Assembly: GCF_050459865.1 (NCBI RefSeq)
Contig: NZ_JBCMNM010000096.1
Location: 1-32,661, forward strand
Direction: 5' to 3'
Length of the DNA: 32,661 nt
Source of the DNA: Rummeliibacillus pycnus_B
GTDB lineage: Bacteria; Bacillota; Bacilli; Bacillales_A; Planococcaceae
How positions within the stretch are numbered: the first letter of the stretch is position 1; every line of letters starts with the position of its first letter. Shown here one piece after another: positions 24,624-32,661 of the stretch. Under the pieces are notes generated by a model. The model was not told the DNA's origin. It searched no databases and saw only the letters and a list, made by a program, of their open reading frames with translations. A program made the position numbers and the translations under genes.

Positions 24624-24728
24624 GTGGATTCAATTTCTTTTTTCGTGGATTGGCTGGTTGTTTTCGTGGATTGGCCCTTCGTTTTCGTGGATTGAACGAC
24701 GAACTCCGTGGATTAGCTATTTGTTAAC
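24624..24728 (+). repeat. Family B repeat array, locus 3
   Basis: Five units with the GTGG position at 24624, 24645, 24666, 24687 and 24708, exactly 21 bp apart, core TTTTCGTGGATTG. It lies in the gap between tagG and the tagF-like gene. Apart from this array and a terminator, 24093-24782 shows only AT-rich DNA, presumably the tagG promoter. Confidence 0.85.
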
Positions 24729-24749
24729 CACCAGATTAAAACATTAAAA

Positions 24750-24774
24750 AGCCCTACCGTTAATCGGTAGGGCT
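24750..24774 (-). terminator. Terminator of the tagF-like gene
   Basis: AGCCCTACCG (24750-24759) pairs perfectly with CGGTAGGGCT (24765-24774). On the minus strand TTTTTAATG follows. It is eight bases past the stop codon. Confidence 0.92.
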
Positions 24775-24782
24775 GCGATTAT

Positions 24783-25955
24783 TTATTTACCAAAAACTTG
24801 TTTCACTAGGCGTTCTGAGGCTTTGCCGTCTTCCCAAACGCAGAATTTTTCATTGAAGCGATTGAATTGTTCTTGTGAGTAGTGTCCGTCTGTAAGAGCA
24901 CGTCCGATTTCTTCGAATAGGTCTTGTTCGTTTTGAACGATTTTCCCTGGTGCATCTGCTTCAATGTCGATGTAGAAGCCACGAAGACGATCGCGGTAAT
25001 CTTCTAAGTCGTACATATAGAAAATGATTGGGCGATTTAAAATCGCATAGTCAAAGAATACAGATGAGTAGTCTGTGATTAATAGATCACTGATTAGGTA
25101 TAGGTCTGCGATATCGTAGTAGTTTGAAACGTCTTTGATGAAATCACCGTATTGTTCGAAATCAAAGTTTTCGGATACTAGATAGTGCATACGTGCAAGT
25201 AATACGAAGTCGTCACCGTATTGTTCTTTTAACTTTTGAATATCAAATTGGAATTGGAATTTGTATTTCCCTTTTTTGAAGAATTGGTCATCACGCCATG
25301 TTGGTGCGTAAAGGACAATTTTCTTGTTATCTGGGATATTCAATGATTTACGGATTTTCTCAATTTTCGCTTGATCTTGATTTTGCAATACATCGTTACG
25401 TGGGTAACCAGATTGAATCATTGGTCCCTTGAAGTGGAATGCACGTCCCAGAATTTCTTCTGTATATGGGTTTGGTGCTACAAGATAACTCCAGTTTTTT
25501 GATTCGGCAATGATATTCTTGCGGTATTTCTTCGTCTTTGTACCAGGCATGTGTACTTCTTCGATATCAGTACCTAGTTTTTTAAGTGGTGTACCGTGCC
25601 ATGTTTGAACGTAAATTGTATCTTTTGGTCGTGTCATCCATTTTGGATAGCGTACGTTGTTTACCCAATATTGGGCACGTGGGAAAGTTAATAACCATTT
25701 AAGGGTGAATCGCTTCATATAAGGGACGCCCATTTCTTGGAACATGGGGATACTGCCTTTATCCACACTCCAAACAAGCTTGTATTCTGGATTATTTTCT
25801 TTCATATACTCATAAATCGCTCTTGGGTTATCGCTATAGCGTTTGCCATGGAAGCTTTCGAATACGACTAAGTTTTTAATTCGGGGAGCTTTGCGTCCGA
25901 TAAAGCGGAAAGCCTTCGCAAAATATTTCTTAAATGTTTTATTATTTAACATCAA
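24783..25955 (-). CDS. tagF: CDP-glycerol:poly(glycerophosphate) glycerophosphotransferase, TagF-like
   Basis: 390 residues, corresponding to the catalytic C-terminal domain of TagF. Motifs: VQTWHGTPLKKLG (117-129, His120), YAPTWRDDQF (216-225), ARMHYLVSENF, and DLLITDYSSVFFDY (290-303). The HGTPLKKL form matches TagF rather than TagB (which has HANGSLKKF). It should lengthen the glycerol-phosphate chain from CDP-glycerol on the inner face of the membrane. B. subtilis TagF is about 746 residues; the N-terminal membrane-associating half is absent here. Own promoter side and terminator; divergent from the large fusion gene. Confidence 0.85.
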   Translation of the reverse strand: MMLNNKTFKKYFAKAFRFIGRKAPRIKNLVVFESFHGKRYSDNPRAIYEYMKENNPEYKLVWSVDKGSIPMFQEMGVPYMKRFTLKWLLTFPRAQYWVNNVRYPKWMTRPKDTIYVQTWHGTPLKKLGTDIEEVHMPGTKTKKYRKNIIAESKNWSYLVAPNPYTEEILGRAFHFKGPMIQSGYPRNDVLQNQDQAKIEKIRKSLNIPDNKKIVLYAPTWRDDQFFKKGKYKFQFQFDIQKLKEQYGDDFVLLARMHYLVSENFDFEQYGDFIKDVSNYYDIADLYLISDLLITDYSSVFFDYAILNRPIIFYMYDLEDYRDRLRGFYIDIEADAPGKIVQNEQDLFEEIGRALTDGHYSQEQFNRFNEKFCVWEDGKASERLVKQVFGK

Positions 25956-26367
25956 TTATTCACTCTTTCATGTGGTATTAAACTGTTGATCCTCTCTTTA
26001 CGTGCAGGATCAAAGCTAGTGAGCCCATGTAGGAATAACTTCTAGTATCTACTGAGTCTCAAAAAAATCAGTGGAGAACTTTTTCCACTGTTTAACGTTC
26101 ATTTATGTAAAAATTTAACCTGCCAATTATCATAACATAGATAGGCATGTCCTTCAATCATTATAAGGCTATGATTGTACCGTTTAAATAGGTATATTTG
26201 TCACACTTTGAAGGACAATAAGGTATTGGTTTTGTGCCGTTCAATGTTACTTATTTAGAAGAAATTGAAGTATTTTTCATTAAAAAATCATTAATTTTAT
26301 TCTGCTAGCATCGAAAAAGTGCTACGATACGGAAGGCATAATTTTTAAGCAAACGAGGTGATTTTCG
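25956..26367. promoter_or_regulatory. Divergent promoter region of the two TagF-like genes
   Basis: 411 bp without a gene separate the start codons. The region is AT-rich. I see no convincing operator, riboswitch or repeat; GAGGTG before 26368 is the only clear signal. Promoters for both directions must lie here. Confidence 0.5.
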
Positions 26368-29300
26368 ATGATTTTAAACGAACTATATGGAAACTTTAAA
26401 GAAGTATTAGATGACCGTTCCCATAAAGAAGCTCATCGAATGAATCAATTATATACAAAATTCTATGATACATTACCCATTGTGGATCATTCCATTTTAT
26501 ATGAAGTAAGAGACGGACAAAGTGTAACGGATTCCCCTTTTGCTGTATTCAAATATATTTTAGAGCATGACACAGAAAAAACATATCACCATATATGGGC
26601 CATTCAACCTTCTGAAGAGTTGGAAAAGGTAATTGCCCCTTATCGTGAGTTGCCAAACGTAACATTTGTTGAACGGAATAGTGATGATTATTTAAAATGG
26701 TTAGCACAAGCACAATATCTTTTGAATAACTCTACTTTCCAGTCTTTCTTCGTTCCTCGACCTGAACAAACCTATATTAATACATGGCATGGGACTCCAT
26801 TAAAATATATGGGCTACGATATTCCGGGGAACCCTTCTGGAAGTCAAAATGTGGTGCGTAACTTTTTGAATGCGGATTATATTATTAGTCCGAATGCACA
26901 TTCAACTAATCTATTTTCAAATGCTTTCCGATTAGATGGCATTTATGAAGGTTCTATTTTAGAAATGGGTTATCCACGTAATGATTTAACAATGAATTCA
27001 AAACGCGAAGATATCATCGCTCAGTTAAATCAACAAGGACTCACCGTTTCTTCAAATGAAAAAATCGTGCTGTATTCCCCTACTTGGAAAGGCACAGATA
27101 CGAATAATGCAGATGATAATATGAAACAAATTATTCGAGAAATGGATTATTTAGCTGAACAAATCGGCCCTTCATATCATGTGCTGATGAAAGTCCATCC
27201 ATTCCTTTATGATGTTGCTACAAATTATCCAGAGGCTCAAAGTAGACTTGTATCAGACAAAATGGATATGAATGAATTACTCAGTATAGTGGATGTTTTA
27301 ATCACGGATTATTCAAGTGTATTTTTTGACTATCTAGTAACAGACAAACCCATCTTGTTCTATGCATGGGATAAAGATTTATATTCTCAAAACCGCGGTA
27401 TGTACTTAGATGAGAAAGAACTGCCAGGTCCTATTTACGAGCATATCGGTGACGTAGCGAACGCGATACTTCATATTGAAGATGTAAAAAGCGATTATAG
27501 AGACGTGTATCAAGCTGCTAAACAACGCTTTGTCGCATATGATGATGGCAAGGTTTCTGAACGATTGTATCGCTTAGTTTTTAAAAAGGAATCCATTGAT
27601 GATGTAAAGGTTGTTCGTTATGCGAACGAAAAGGAAAAGATTTTCATCTATCCGGGTGGCTTGATCAATAATGGGATTACAAATAGTTTTATCAACTTAA
27701 CGAACAATATTGATTACGACCGATATGATGTGACTGTCTTCATAGCTGCTTCAGGGAAAGAGGAAATCTTGCATAACCAAAAACGTATTCATCCAAAAGT
27801 GCGTTTCCTTTTCAAACCAGGTGTACCTGTATATACATTCCAAGAGGCTGTTCTTGATCGTCTTATTCGTACACATGGTCTAACGCCAAAGCTAAAACCA
27901 CATTATCCTGAAAAAGCATTTGAACGCGAAATTCGAAGACTAACAGGTGGCGTACATTTTGATTATGCAATTGATTTCAGTGGCTACAGCTTTTATTGGT
28001 CGAAGCTTGTACTAGCAACCAATAGTAAGCGTAAAATTTGTTTCTTACACAGTGATATGAAAGCCGATCGAAATCGTACAGTGAATGGCGTTCGCCCGCA
28101 TTATCAAAATTTACTAACAATGTTCTCTATTTATTCTAAATATGATAAATTATTGGCTGTTTCAGAAGCCACAATGAATTTAAATAAATCAAAACTATCA
28201 AAATTTACAACCGATGAACAATTTGGATTTTGTGTAAATACGATAGACCCTAATCGTATATTAAATCCACCGAAAAAAGAGTTTACACAAAATAAAACAT
28301 CTTCTCATTTAGAGTTAATGAATGAAATCGCAATTTGGCAAAAAACAGCTAAGGAAGTTTCTATTTATCGCACTTTAGATGAGGTGAACCAAGGAAATCC
28401 TACTGTGCAACATACTGTCCAAGCAGATGATTGCATGCATATTTTCGCCCAATATCATTGGCATAATGAAAATTATTATAAAATCTCGATTAATGATATT
28501 TATGCTGGATGGTGCAAGGAAACCTTATTAGAAATAGATGCATATGACAATGAACAAGATGTAGATATTGCTTATCATAATGTAAATAATTTTGGGAAGT
28601 TAACAAATGTTACGCCAAAATATTATGTTTGGAATGTACCATTTGGTGCCCCAGGAGCACATAAGAAATCAGACGTTACATTTTTCAAAGATATGATTGT
28701 TCATATTTCAAAAATCGCAGAAACGCCACAAGCTACGTATTACTTGATATCAATAGACAATCATGAACTTGGCTGGATTAATAGTAATGCCGTTACTCTT
28801 TTAGAGAAGATTAGTGAAATGGCTAATCATAATCCTCTTTCACGTTCGCTTGCTCATACCTATGTTAAATTTCAGTATAACAAGCATAAAGACTTGATTG
28901 AAAAAGCAAATCAACTTGCCAAGTTAGAGGATAAAGTAAAACAATACGGCTATGTTTTAGAAAATCTTGATCGCTATAAAATATTTACAGAGCCCCCTGG
29001 CCGTCCAGATAGTAAAATCGTAGAACATAAAAAGGATTTGCGTGGAGAACTAATTTTCGTTCATAAAAAACAAGTATTTAAAGATCGAGTTTATTACTTC
29101 ATAAAGAAGGGTGCTTCCGTTGCAGGCTGGATTGATAGTCGTTGTGTGCGATTAGTGCCAGCTGATTATTCCGTATTCATCGATGAAAAAGACATTTCGT
29201 ATCCAGCGATTGTCGAAGAAGATTCAGTTGAAGTATACAAGGAGCTTCCTACTACAGCAGAGGTTGCAGATTTCACATTACCTGACGAACTGCATTTAAA

Positions 29301-29976
29301 ACCATTAACGGTGAAAAAGGAAATGCGTACAGGACATGGGCATTCGGTTTTACTTTATGATGGTGATCAAAAAATCGGATGGGTAGAAAAAAGGGCTGTA
29401 ACTCCTTATCAATGCTGGATTGATATTCACAATAAAATCATTACTTTAAATCATGATGATTCCTTTAAATTTGTTACGATGGGCCGTCTATCTCCAGAAA
29501 AAGCGCAAGATAAGCTAATTAAAGCATTTGCGCAAATTCATAAAGAATACCCAAATACAAAGTTGTATTTACTCGGGGATGGACAATTGAGAAAATCCTT
29601 AGATTCTTTAGTGAAAAAATTGAAATTAAAGGATTCTGTATTTTTAACAGGTCAATTAGATAATCCATTCTCATTCATGAAACAATGCGATGTTTTCGTG
29701 CTATCGTCCAAATACGAAGGACAGCCAATGGTATTACTTGAAGCCTTAACATTGAAGATGAAAATTGTTGCCACAAATATTGTCGCAAACCGTGCCGCTT
29801 TAGCGAATGGGGACTACGGCTTATTAACAGAAGTAGAAGAGGATATTTCCGTAGAAAGCATTTACGAAGCGATGAAGAAAATATATCTAGAACCAAACTT
29901 ATCATTCAAAGAATTCGACTATCGCACCTATAACCAAAATGCAATTGAAAACTTCTATCGTGAAATTCACGAATAG
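26368..29976 (+). CDS. TagF-like transferase fused to a GT-B glycosyltransferase split by GW-type modules
   Basis: 1202 residues. Part 1 (about 40-405) is a CDP-glycerol glycerophosphotransferase domain: INTWHGTPLKYMGYD (His141), YSPTWKG (236-242), KVHPF (275-279), VLITDYSSVFFDY (310-322). Part 2 (about 424-632) is the N-terminal Rossmann half of a GT4 enzyme (IFIYPGGLINNGITNSFINL; CFLHSDMKADRN). Part 3 (about 660-1015) holds four GW/SH3_8-like modules, ending in AGWCKETLL, LGWINSNAV, AGWIDSRCV and IGWVEKRAV. Part 4 (about 1033-1195) is the C-terminal Rossmann half (FVTMGRLSPEKAQDKLIKAF, LLGDGQLRKSL, SSKYEGQPMVLLEAL with EX7E). There is no signal peptide, so the modules sit in the cytoplasm unless it is unusually exported. 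It probably makes and glycosylates a teichoic acid. The ATG is preceded by GAGGTG. Confidence 0.85.
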   Translation: MILNELYGNFKEVLDDRSHKEAHRMNQLYTKFYDTLPIVDHSILYEVRDGQSVTDSPFAVFKYILEHDTEKTYHHIWAIQPSEELEKVIAPYRELPNVTFVERNSDDYLKWLAQAQYLLNNSTFQSFFVPRPEQTYINTWHGTPLKYMGYDIPGNPSGSQNVVRNFLNADYIISPNAHSTNLFSNAFRLDGIYEGSILEMGYPRNDLTMNSKREDIIAQLNQQGLTVSSNEKIVLYSPTWKGTDTNNADDNMKQIIREMDYLAEQIGPSYHVLMKVHPFLYDVATNYPEAQSRLVSDKMDMNELLSIVDVLITDYSSVFFDYLVTDKPILFYAWDKDLYSQNRGMYLDEKELPGPIYEHIGDVANAILHIEDVKSDYRDVYQAAKQRFVAYDDGKVSERLYRLVFKKESIDDVKVVRYANEKEKIFIYPGGLINNGITNSFINLTNNIDYDRYDVTVFIAASGKEEILHNQKRIHPKVRFLFKPGVPVYTFQEAVLDRLIRTHGLTPKLKPHYPEKAFEREIRRLTGGVHFDYAIDFSGYSFYWSKLVLATNSKRKICFLHSDMKADRNRTVNGVRPHYQNLLTMFSIYSKYDKLLAVSEATMNLNKSKLSKFTTDEQFGFCVNTIDPNRILNPPKKEFTQNKTSSHLELMNEIAIWQKTAKEVSIYRTLDEVNQGNPTVQHTVQADDCMHIFAQYHWHNENYYKISINDIYAGWCKETLLEIDAYDNEQDVDIAYHNVNNFGKLTNVTPKYYVWNVPFGAPGAHKKSDVTFFKDMIVHISKIAETPQATYYLISIDNHELGWINSNAVTLLEKISEMANHNPLSRSLAHTYVKFQYNKHKDLIEKANQLAKLEDKVKQYGYVLENLDRYKIFTEPPGRPDSKIVEHKKDLRGELIFVHKKQVFKDRVYYFIKKGASVAGWIDSRCVRLVPADYSVFIDEKDISYPAIVEEDSVEVYKELPTTAEVADFTLPDELHLKPLTVKKEMRTGHGHSVLLYDGDQKIGWVEKRAVTPYQCWIDIHNKIITLNHDDSFKFVTMGRLSPEKAQDKLIKAFAQIHKEYPNTKLYLLGDGQLRKSLDSLVKKLKLKDSVFLTGQLDNPFSFMKQCDVFVLSSKYEGQPMVLLEALTLKMKIVATNIVANRAALANGDYGLLTEVEEDISVESIYEAMKKIYLEPNLSFKEFDYRTYNQNAIENFYREIHE

Positions 29977-30031
29977 TTGAAAAAGGAAAGGCCGCATTTT
30001 ACGCATGGTTTGTGCATAGAGTTGGAAGAAT

Positions 30032-30080
30032 TGCCTGTCCGTGAAGTCGGTAGAAACCGATTTTTCGGACAGGCATTTTT
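30032..30080 (+). terminator. Terminator of the large transferase gene
   Basis: TGCCTGTCCG (30032-30041) pairs perfectly with CGGACAGGCA (30066-30075), with an inner CGG/CCG stem, followed by TTTTT (30076-30080). Confidence 0.9.
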
Positions 30081-30132
30081 ATTTGGGGTTTTTTGATGGT
30101 TATTTGTGGGGTATTCGGTGTCTCTAGGTGGT

Positions 30133-30710
30133 TATTCTCTCTTTGGATGGTGTTATTCGCTCTCTCCGAATGTTTATTCGCTCTTTTTGAGTAGTTATTC
30201 GCTCTCTTCGGATGGTTATTCGCTCTTTTTGAGTAGTTATTCGCTCTCTCCGCCTGTTTATTCGCTCTTTTTGAGTAGTTATTCGCTCTCTCCGCCTGTT
30301 TATTCGCTCCATTTTAAATTGTATTCTCTCTCTCGGCAATTTACGTCCTGGAATTTGCTGAAAAGATTATCTGCTCTCCCTGTTAAGCTCTTTGGATGGT
30401 TATTCGCTCTTTTGGGGCATTTATTCGCTCTCTCGTTGGGTTTATTCGCTCTTTCTGGGCATTTATTCGCTCTCTTCACCTGTTTATTCGCTCCATTTTA
30501 AATTGTATTCGCTCTCTCGGCAATTTACGTCCTGAAATTTGCTGAAAAGATTATCTGCTCTCCCTTGTTAATGCTCTGTGTGATTATTCGCCCTTTTTGG
30601 GGATTTATTCGCTCTCTCGTTGGGTTTATTCACTCTTTTTGGGCATTTATTCGCTCTCTTCGCCTGTTTATTCGCTCCATTTTAAATTGTATTCGCTCTC
30701 TCGGCAATTT
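30133..30710 (+). repeat. Family A repeat arrays, locus 3 (three sub-arrays)
   Basis: TATTC starts at 30133, then every 21 bp to 30322 (ten units), 30401-30506 (six) and 30585-30690 (six). The gap from last to first unit is 79 bp in both places, and the two gaps are near-identical (CTGAAAAGATTATCTGCTCT inside). Each sub-array ends with CTCCATTTTAAATTGTATTC and CGGCAATTTA(C/T)GTCCTG. The 79-bp spacers lack the CGCGG dyad. No gene is supported between the terminator at 30080 and the NERD gene. Confidence 0.95.
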
Positions 30711-30778
30711 ATGTCCTGGAATAACCACTATACTTGATCGCGGCCAACTTTCTTGAGAATTCTAAAGTGCATTTTTCA

Positions 30779-31729
30779 TTATCTAACATTTAACATATAC
30801 TTTGTGTTTCTGTAGTTTCCAATTTTTTTCAGATTCATATTTCTTAGCATTTTATTGATCTGATTCACATCATTAACTTTAAGGAACCCCCTACATTCTT
30901 TATTTGTAATCGTCTCATTTATTATTTTTAAATAATCATAGATTGCATTCTCATGTGCATTCATACTTTTTAGACAACAGCTTTGGCAGAACCAATAAAA
31001 AGCAAATCGCTTCATACCTATCTCTCCACAATTTGGACAAATCACACCGGTCATTATACTTTCTCTTAGAATATTATATCGATCTATTAATGGATAAGGA
31101 TTGAATTCTTGGTGTGTTCTTAATAAGTAGTTATTCAAAAAATCTATATTTTTATCATTAAGATATTCCAGGTTAATTTGTATATCTCGTATGAAAGGTT
31201 TTATTTCATTTTTTCGCAATACTATTGTTTTATCAGGGGGATGTTTGATAAAACTTGATGAAAAAGGAAAGATAATAGCTCCGTAAACTGGTATATCAAT
31301 ACCTTGATTTAAGAAAATTTGCTTTAGCTGATAAATATATTCACGCAATTGAGGTTCAGGACTATTAAATACATGTATCTCACCATTCGGTAAAGTTCGT
31401 ACAAGCTGCTTCGGATTTTGTACAAATTCTATAGTTCCTTTAATATTTTTTACTTCAAAAATGATGACATAGTATTTCGTTAAAAATAATATATCAATTT
31501 GAATTTTTGATTCTATGAATAGAGAAAGATTATGAAAAATATAAAAATCGTATGGTAGCTGCAGTTGTTCAAGCGTTTCCATAACAAATTTTTCGCCTAT
31601 ATCACCAGCGTTAATGCGATTATATTCATCTGCTAAATCTTGTTTTCTTGGATTTGCTACCGAAAGGCGATTAATTAATCCTTTTAAATCCTCTAAATAA
31701 TGTGTTGCTGAATATGGTTTGATTATCAA
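30779..31729 (-). CDS. NERD-domain nuclease-like protein with zinc ribbon, paralogue
   Basis: 316 residues from the TTG at 31729, chosen because GGGAGG precedes it and the product then starts like the paralogue (IIKPYSATHYLE versus IVKPYSETHYLE); the frame opens at 31762. The NERD core is conserved: GDIGEKFVMETLEQ, IQIDILFL, FEVKNIKG. So are the FNSPEPQL and NPYPLIDRYNI stretches. The zinc ribbon reads CPNCGEIG...FCQSC, followed by the helix-turn-helix-like C-terminus. The two proteins align end to end with well over half the residues identical by eye. This copy is flanked on both sides by family-A arrays. No partner gene adjoins it. Confidence 0.85.
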   Translation of the reverse strand: MIIKPYSATHYLEDLKGLINRLSVANPRKQDLADEYNRINAGDIGEKFVMETLEQLQLPYDFYIFHNLSLFIESKIQIDILFLTKYYVIIFEVKNIKGTIEFVQNPKQLVRTLPNGEIHVFNSPEPQLREYIYQLKQIFLNQGIDIPVYGAIIFPFSSSFIKHPPDKTIVLRKNEIKPFIRDIQINLEYLNDKNIDFLNNYLLRTHQEFNPYPLIDRYNILRESIMTGVICPNCGEIGMKRFAFYWFCQSCCLKSMNAHENAIYDYLKIINETITNKECRGFLKVNDVNQINKMLRNMNLKKIGNYRNTKYMLNVR

Positions 31730-32063
31730 TAAAAATACCTCCCTCTTATCATTTTTAATCAAACCATATAAGTTTTTGAGTTTTGGTGCAAATTAACAAA
31801 ATCGCTGAATCAATAGCTTTTTAGGTAGTGAAATTAAGTATTGAGTACTGATTTTGCACAATCTGATTTTCAAAAATTAATTTTGTGCATTTTTTATCTT
31901 TTTTGGAGTTTATTCGCTCTTCTCTTGGATTTATTGGCTCTTTCCTTCGTTTTATTCGCTCTCTTCGGCTTTTTATTCGCTCCGTTTGGAATTGTATTCG
32001 CTCTCTCAGCAAATTAGGTCTTCTTTGTGGATGTTTCGGTGAAGATATTAAATACTCTCTTTG

Positions 32064-32107
32064 TTCGCGGCTCTAGACTTAAATCATATGGATCTTACAG
32101 CCGCGAA
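32064..32107. repeat. TTCGCGGCT...AGCCGCGAA dyad in A-locus 4 (copy 1)
   Basis: TTCGCGGCT (32064-32072) and AGCCGCGAA (32099-32107) are perfect 9-bp arms around a 26-bp loop. This is the best-paired of the CGCGG/CCGCG dyads; CGCGG-to-CCGCG start distance is 35 bp. No U-tract follows, so it is not an ordinary terminator. Confidence 0.75.
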
Positions 32108-32301
32108 TAATGGTTTCGAGTCACATTTATTCGCTCTTTTCTTAGGTTTATTCGCCCTATCCTTGGGTTTATTGGCTCTTTTCTTCGTTTTATTCGCTCT
32201 CTTCGGCTTTTTATTCGCTCCATTTGGAATTGTATTCGCTCTCTTAGCAATTTAGGTCTTCTTTGTGGATGTTTTGGTGAAGATATTAAATACTCTCCTT
32301 G

Positions 32302-32345
32302 TTCGCGACTCTATATTTAAATCATATGGATCTTACAGCCGCGAA
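32302..32345. repeat. TTCGCGACT...AGCCGCGAA dyad in A-locus 4 (copy 2)
   Basis: TTCGCGACT (32302-32310) and AGCCGCGAA (32337-32345): same layout as the previous dyad with one arm base changed, spacing kept at 35 bp. Confidence 0.7.
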
Positions 32346-32661
32346 TAATGGTTTTGAGTCATATTTATTCGCTCTTTTCTTGGGTTTATTCGCTCTTTTC
32401 TTCGTTTTATTCGCTCTTTTCTTCGTTTTATTCGCTCTCTTCGGCTTTTTATTCGCTCCATTTGGAATTGTATTCGCTCTCTCAGCAATTTACGTCCTCA
32501 TATCTAGTAGGTTCGCTCTCTCGGGGTGGTTATTCGCTTTCTCCGACTGGTTATTCGCTCTTTCCTTGGGTTTATTCGCTCTTTTCTTCGTTTTATTCGC
32601 TCTCTTCGGCTTTTTATTCGCTCCATTTGGAATTGTATTCGCTCTCTCAGCAATTTACGTC

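Larger units (their letters stand above)
31911..32656 (+). repeat. Family A repeat arrays, locus 4 (runs to the window edge)
   Basis: Sub-arrays at 31911-31995 (five units), 32128-32233 (six), 32366-32471 (six) and 32510-32636 (seven, the first degenerate), all stepping 21 bp. Gaps from last to first unit are 133, 133 and 39 bp. Sub-array ends share CTCC(A/G)TTTGGAATTGTATTC and CAGCAA(A/T)TTA. The 133-bp gaps contain a strong dyad. The locus probably continues past 32661. I see no gene in 31763-32661. Confidence 0.95.

Noticed and set aside
24523..24747. 74-residue frame ending in FSWIG/FSWIE heptads
   Set aside because: It is array B3 plus random upstream sequence.
30106..30501. 131-residue open frame through family A array 3, rich in SLFLSSYSLSPPVYS-type heptads
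   Set aside because: The 21-bp period equals seven codons, so a stop-free unit keeps a frame open automatically. Several frames are open on both strands, and there is no ribosome site.
31821..32255. Three short open frames over A locus 4
   Set aside because: Again repeat-period artefacts, on both strands.
30133..32656. CRISPR array
   Set aside because: Units are 21 bp in total with a 9-10 bp core, there is no 25-40 bp repeat with unique spacers, no leader and no cas gene.

Overview
The window looks like the chromosome of a low-GC Gram-positive spore-former relative (Bacillota; Bacillaceae/Planococcaceae are the best guess). The grounds are AT-rich coding, strong AGGAGG-type ribosome sites, several TTG starts, GW/SH3 autolysins, teichoic-acid genes and close likeness of many genes to Bacillus subtilis families. 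No tRNA, rRNA, transposase, integrase or CRISPR array was found.

Layout. (1) 0.1-2.7 kb: a large secreted N-acetylglucosaminidase with GW modules. (2) 3.4-6.3 kb: a BlaI-type repressor and a short M56 metalloprotease, followed by bdbD-bdbC-resA (extracytoplasmic disulfide chemistry). Both transcripts start at promoters whose -10 box overlaps the same 20-bp operator-like sequence. (3) 7.2-9.8 kb: a ytbD-ytbE-like efflux/reductase pair divergent from an HxlR regulator. (4) 10-17 kb: a minus-strand cluster of small proteins (DUF4279, YxiG-like, zinc ribbons, unknowns) resembling an orphan immunity-gene island. Several members are broken or carry an out-of-frame tail. Two paralogous membrane proteins, each preceded by a previously unlisted tiny hydrophobic ORF, lie at its ends, and a candidate c-di-GMP-I riboswitch sits upstream. 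(5) 17.2-18.8 kb: a second, shorter glucosaminidase. (6) 20.7-30 kb: wall teichoic acid genes: a TagE-like glycosyltransferase, TagGH exporter, TagF-like polymerase, and a divergent 1202-residue protein fusing a TagF-like domain to a GT-B glycosyltransferase whose two halves are separated by GW-type modules.

The most unusual content is intergenic. Two unrelated degenerate repeat families, A (core TTATTCGCT) and B (core TTTTCGTGGATTG), form arrays with a 21-bp period, i.e. two turns of DNA, held in register over up to ten units. I count about 75 A units at four loci and 27 B units at three loci, every one on the + strand whatever the orientation of nearby genes. A-arrays share a conserved end (CAATTTACGTCC) and many are followed by a CGCGG...CCGCG dyad of fixed spacing. 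Two paralogous NERD-domain nuclease-like genes are each flanked on both sides by arrays: one by family B, the other by family A.

How the parts fit: cell-envelope functions dominate (autolysins, teichoic acid synthesis and export, disulfide enzymes). The 10-17 kb island looks like a site of gain and decay of contact-inhibition type immunity genes. Names rest on motif recognition by eye; no database search was made.
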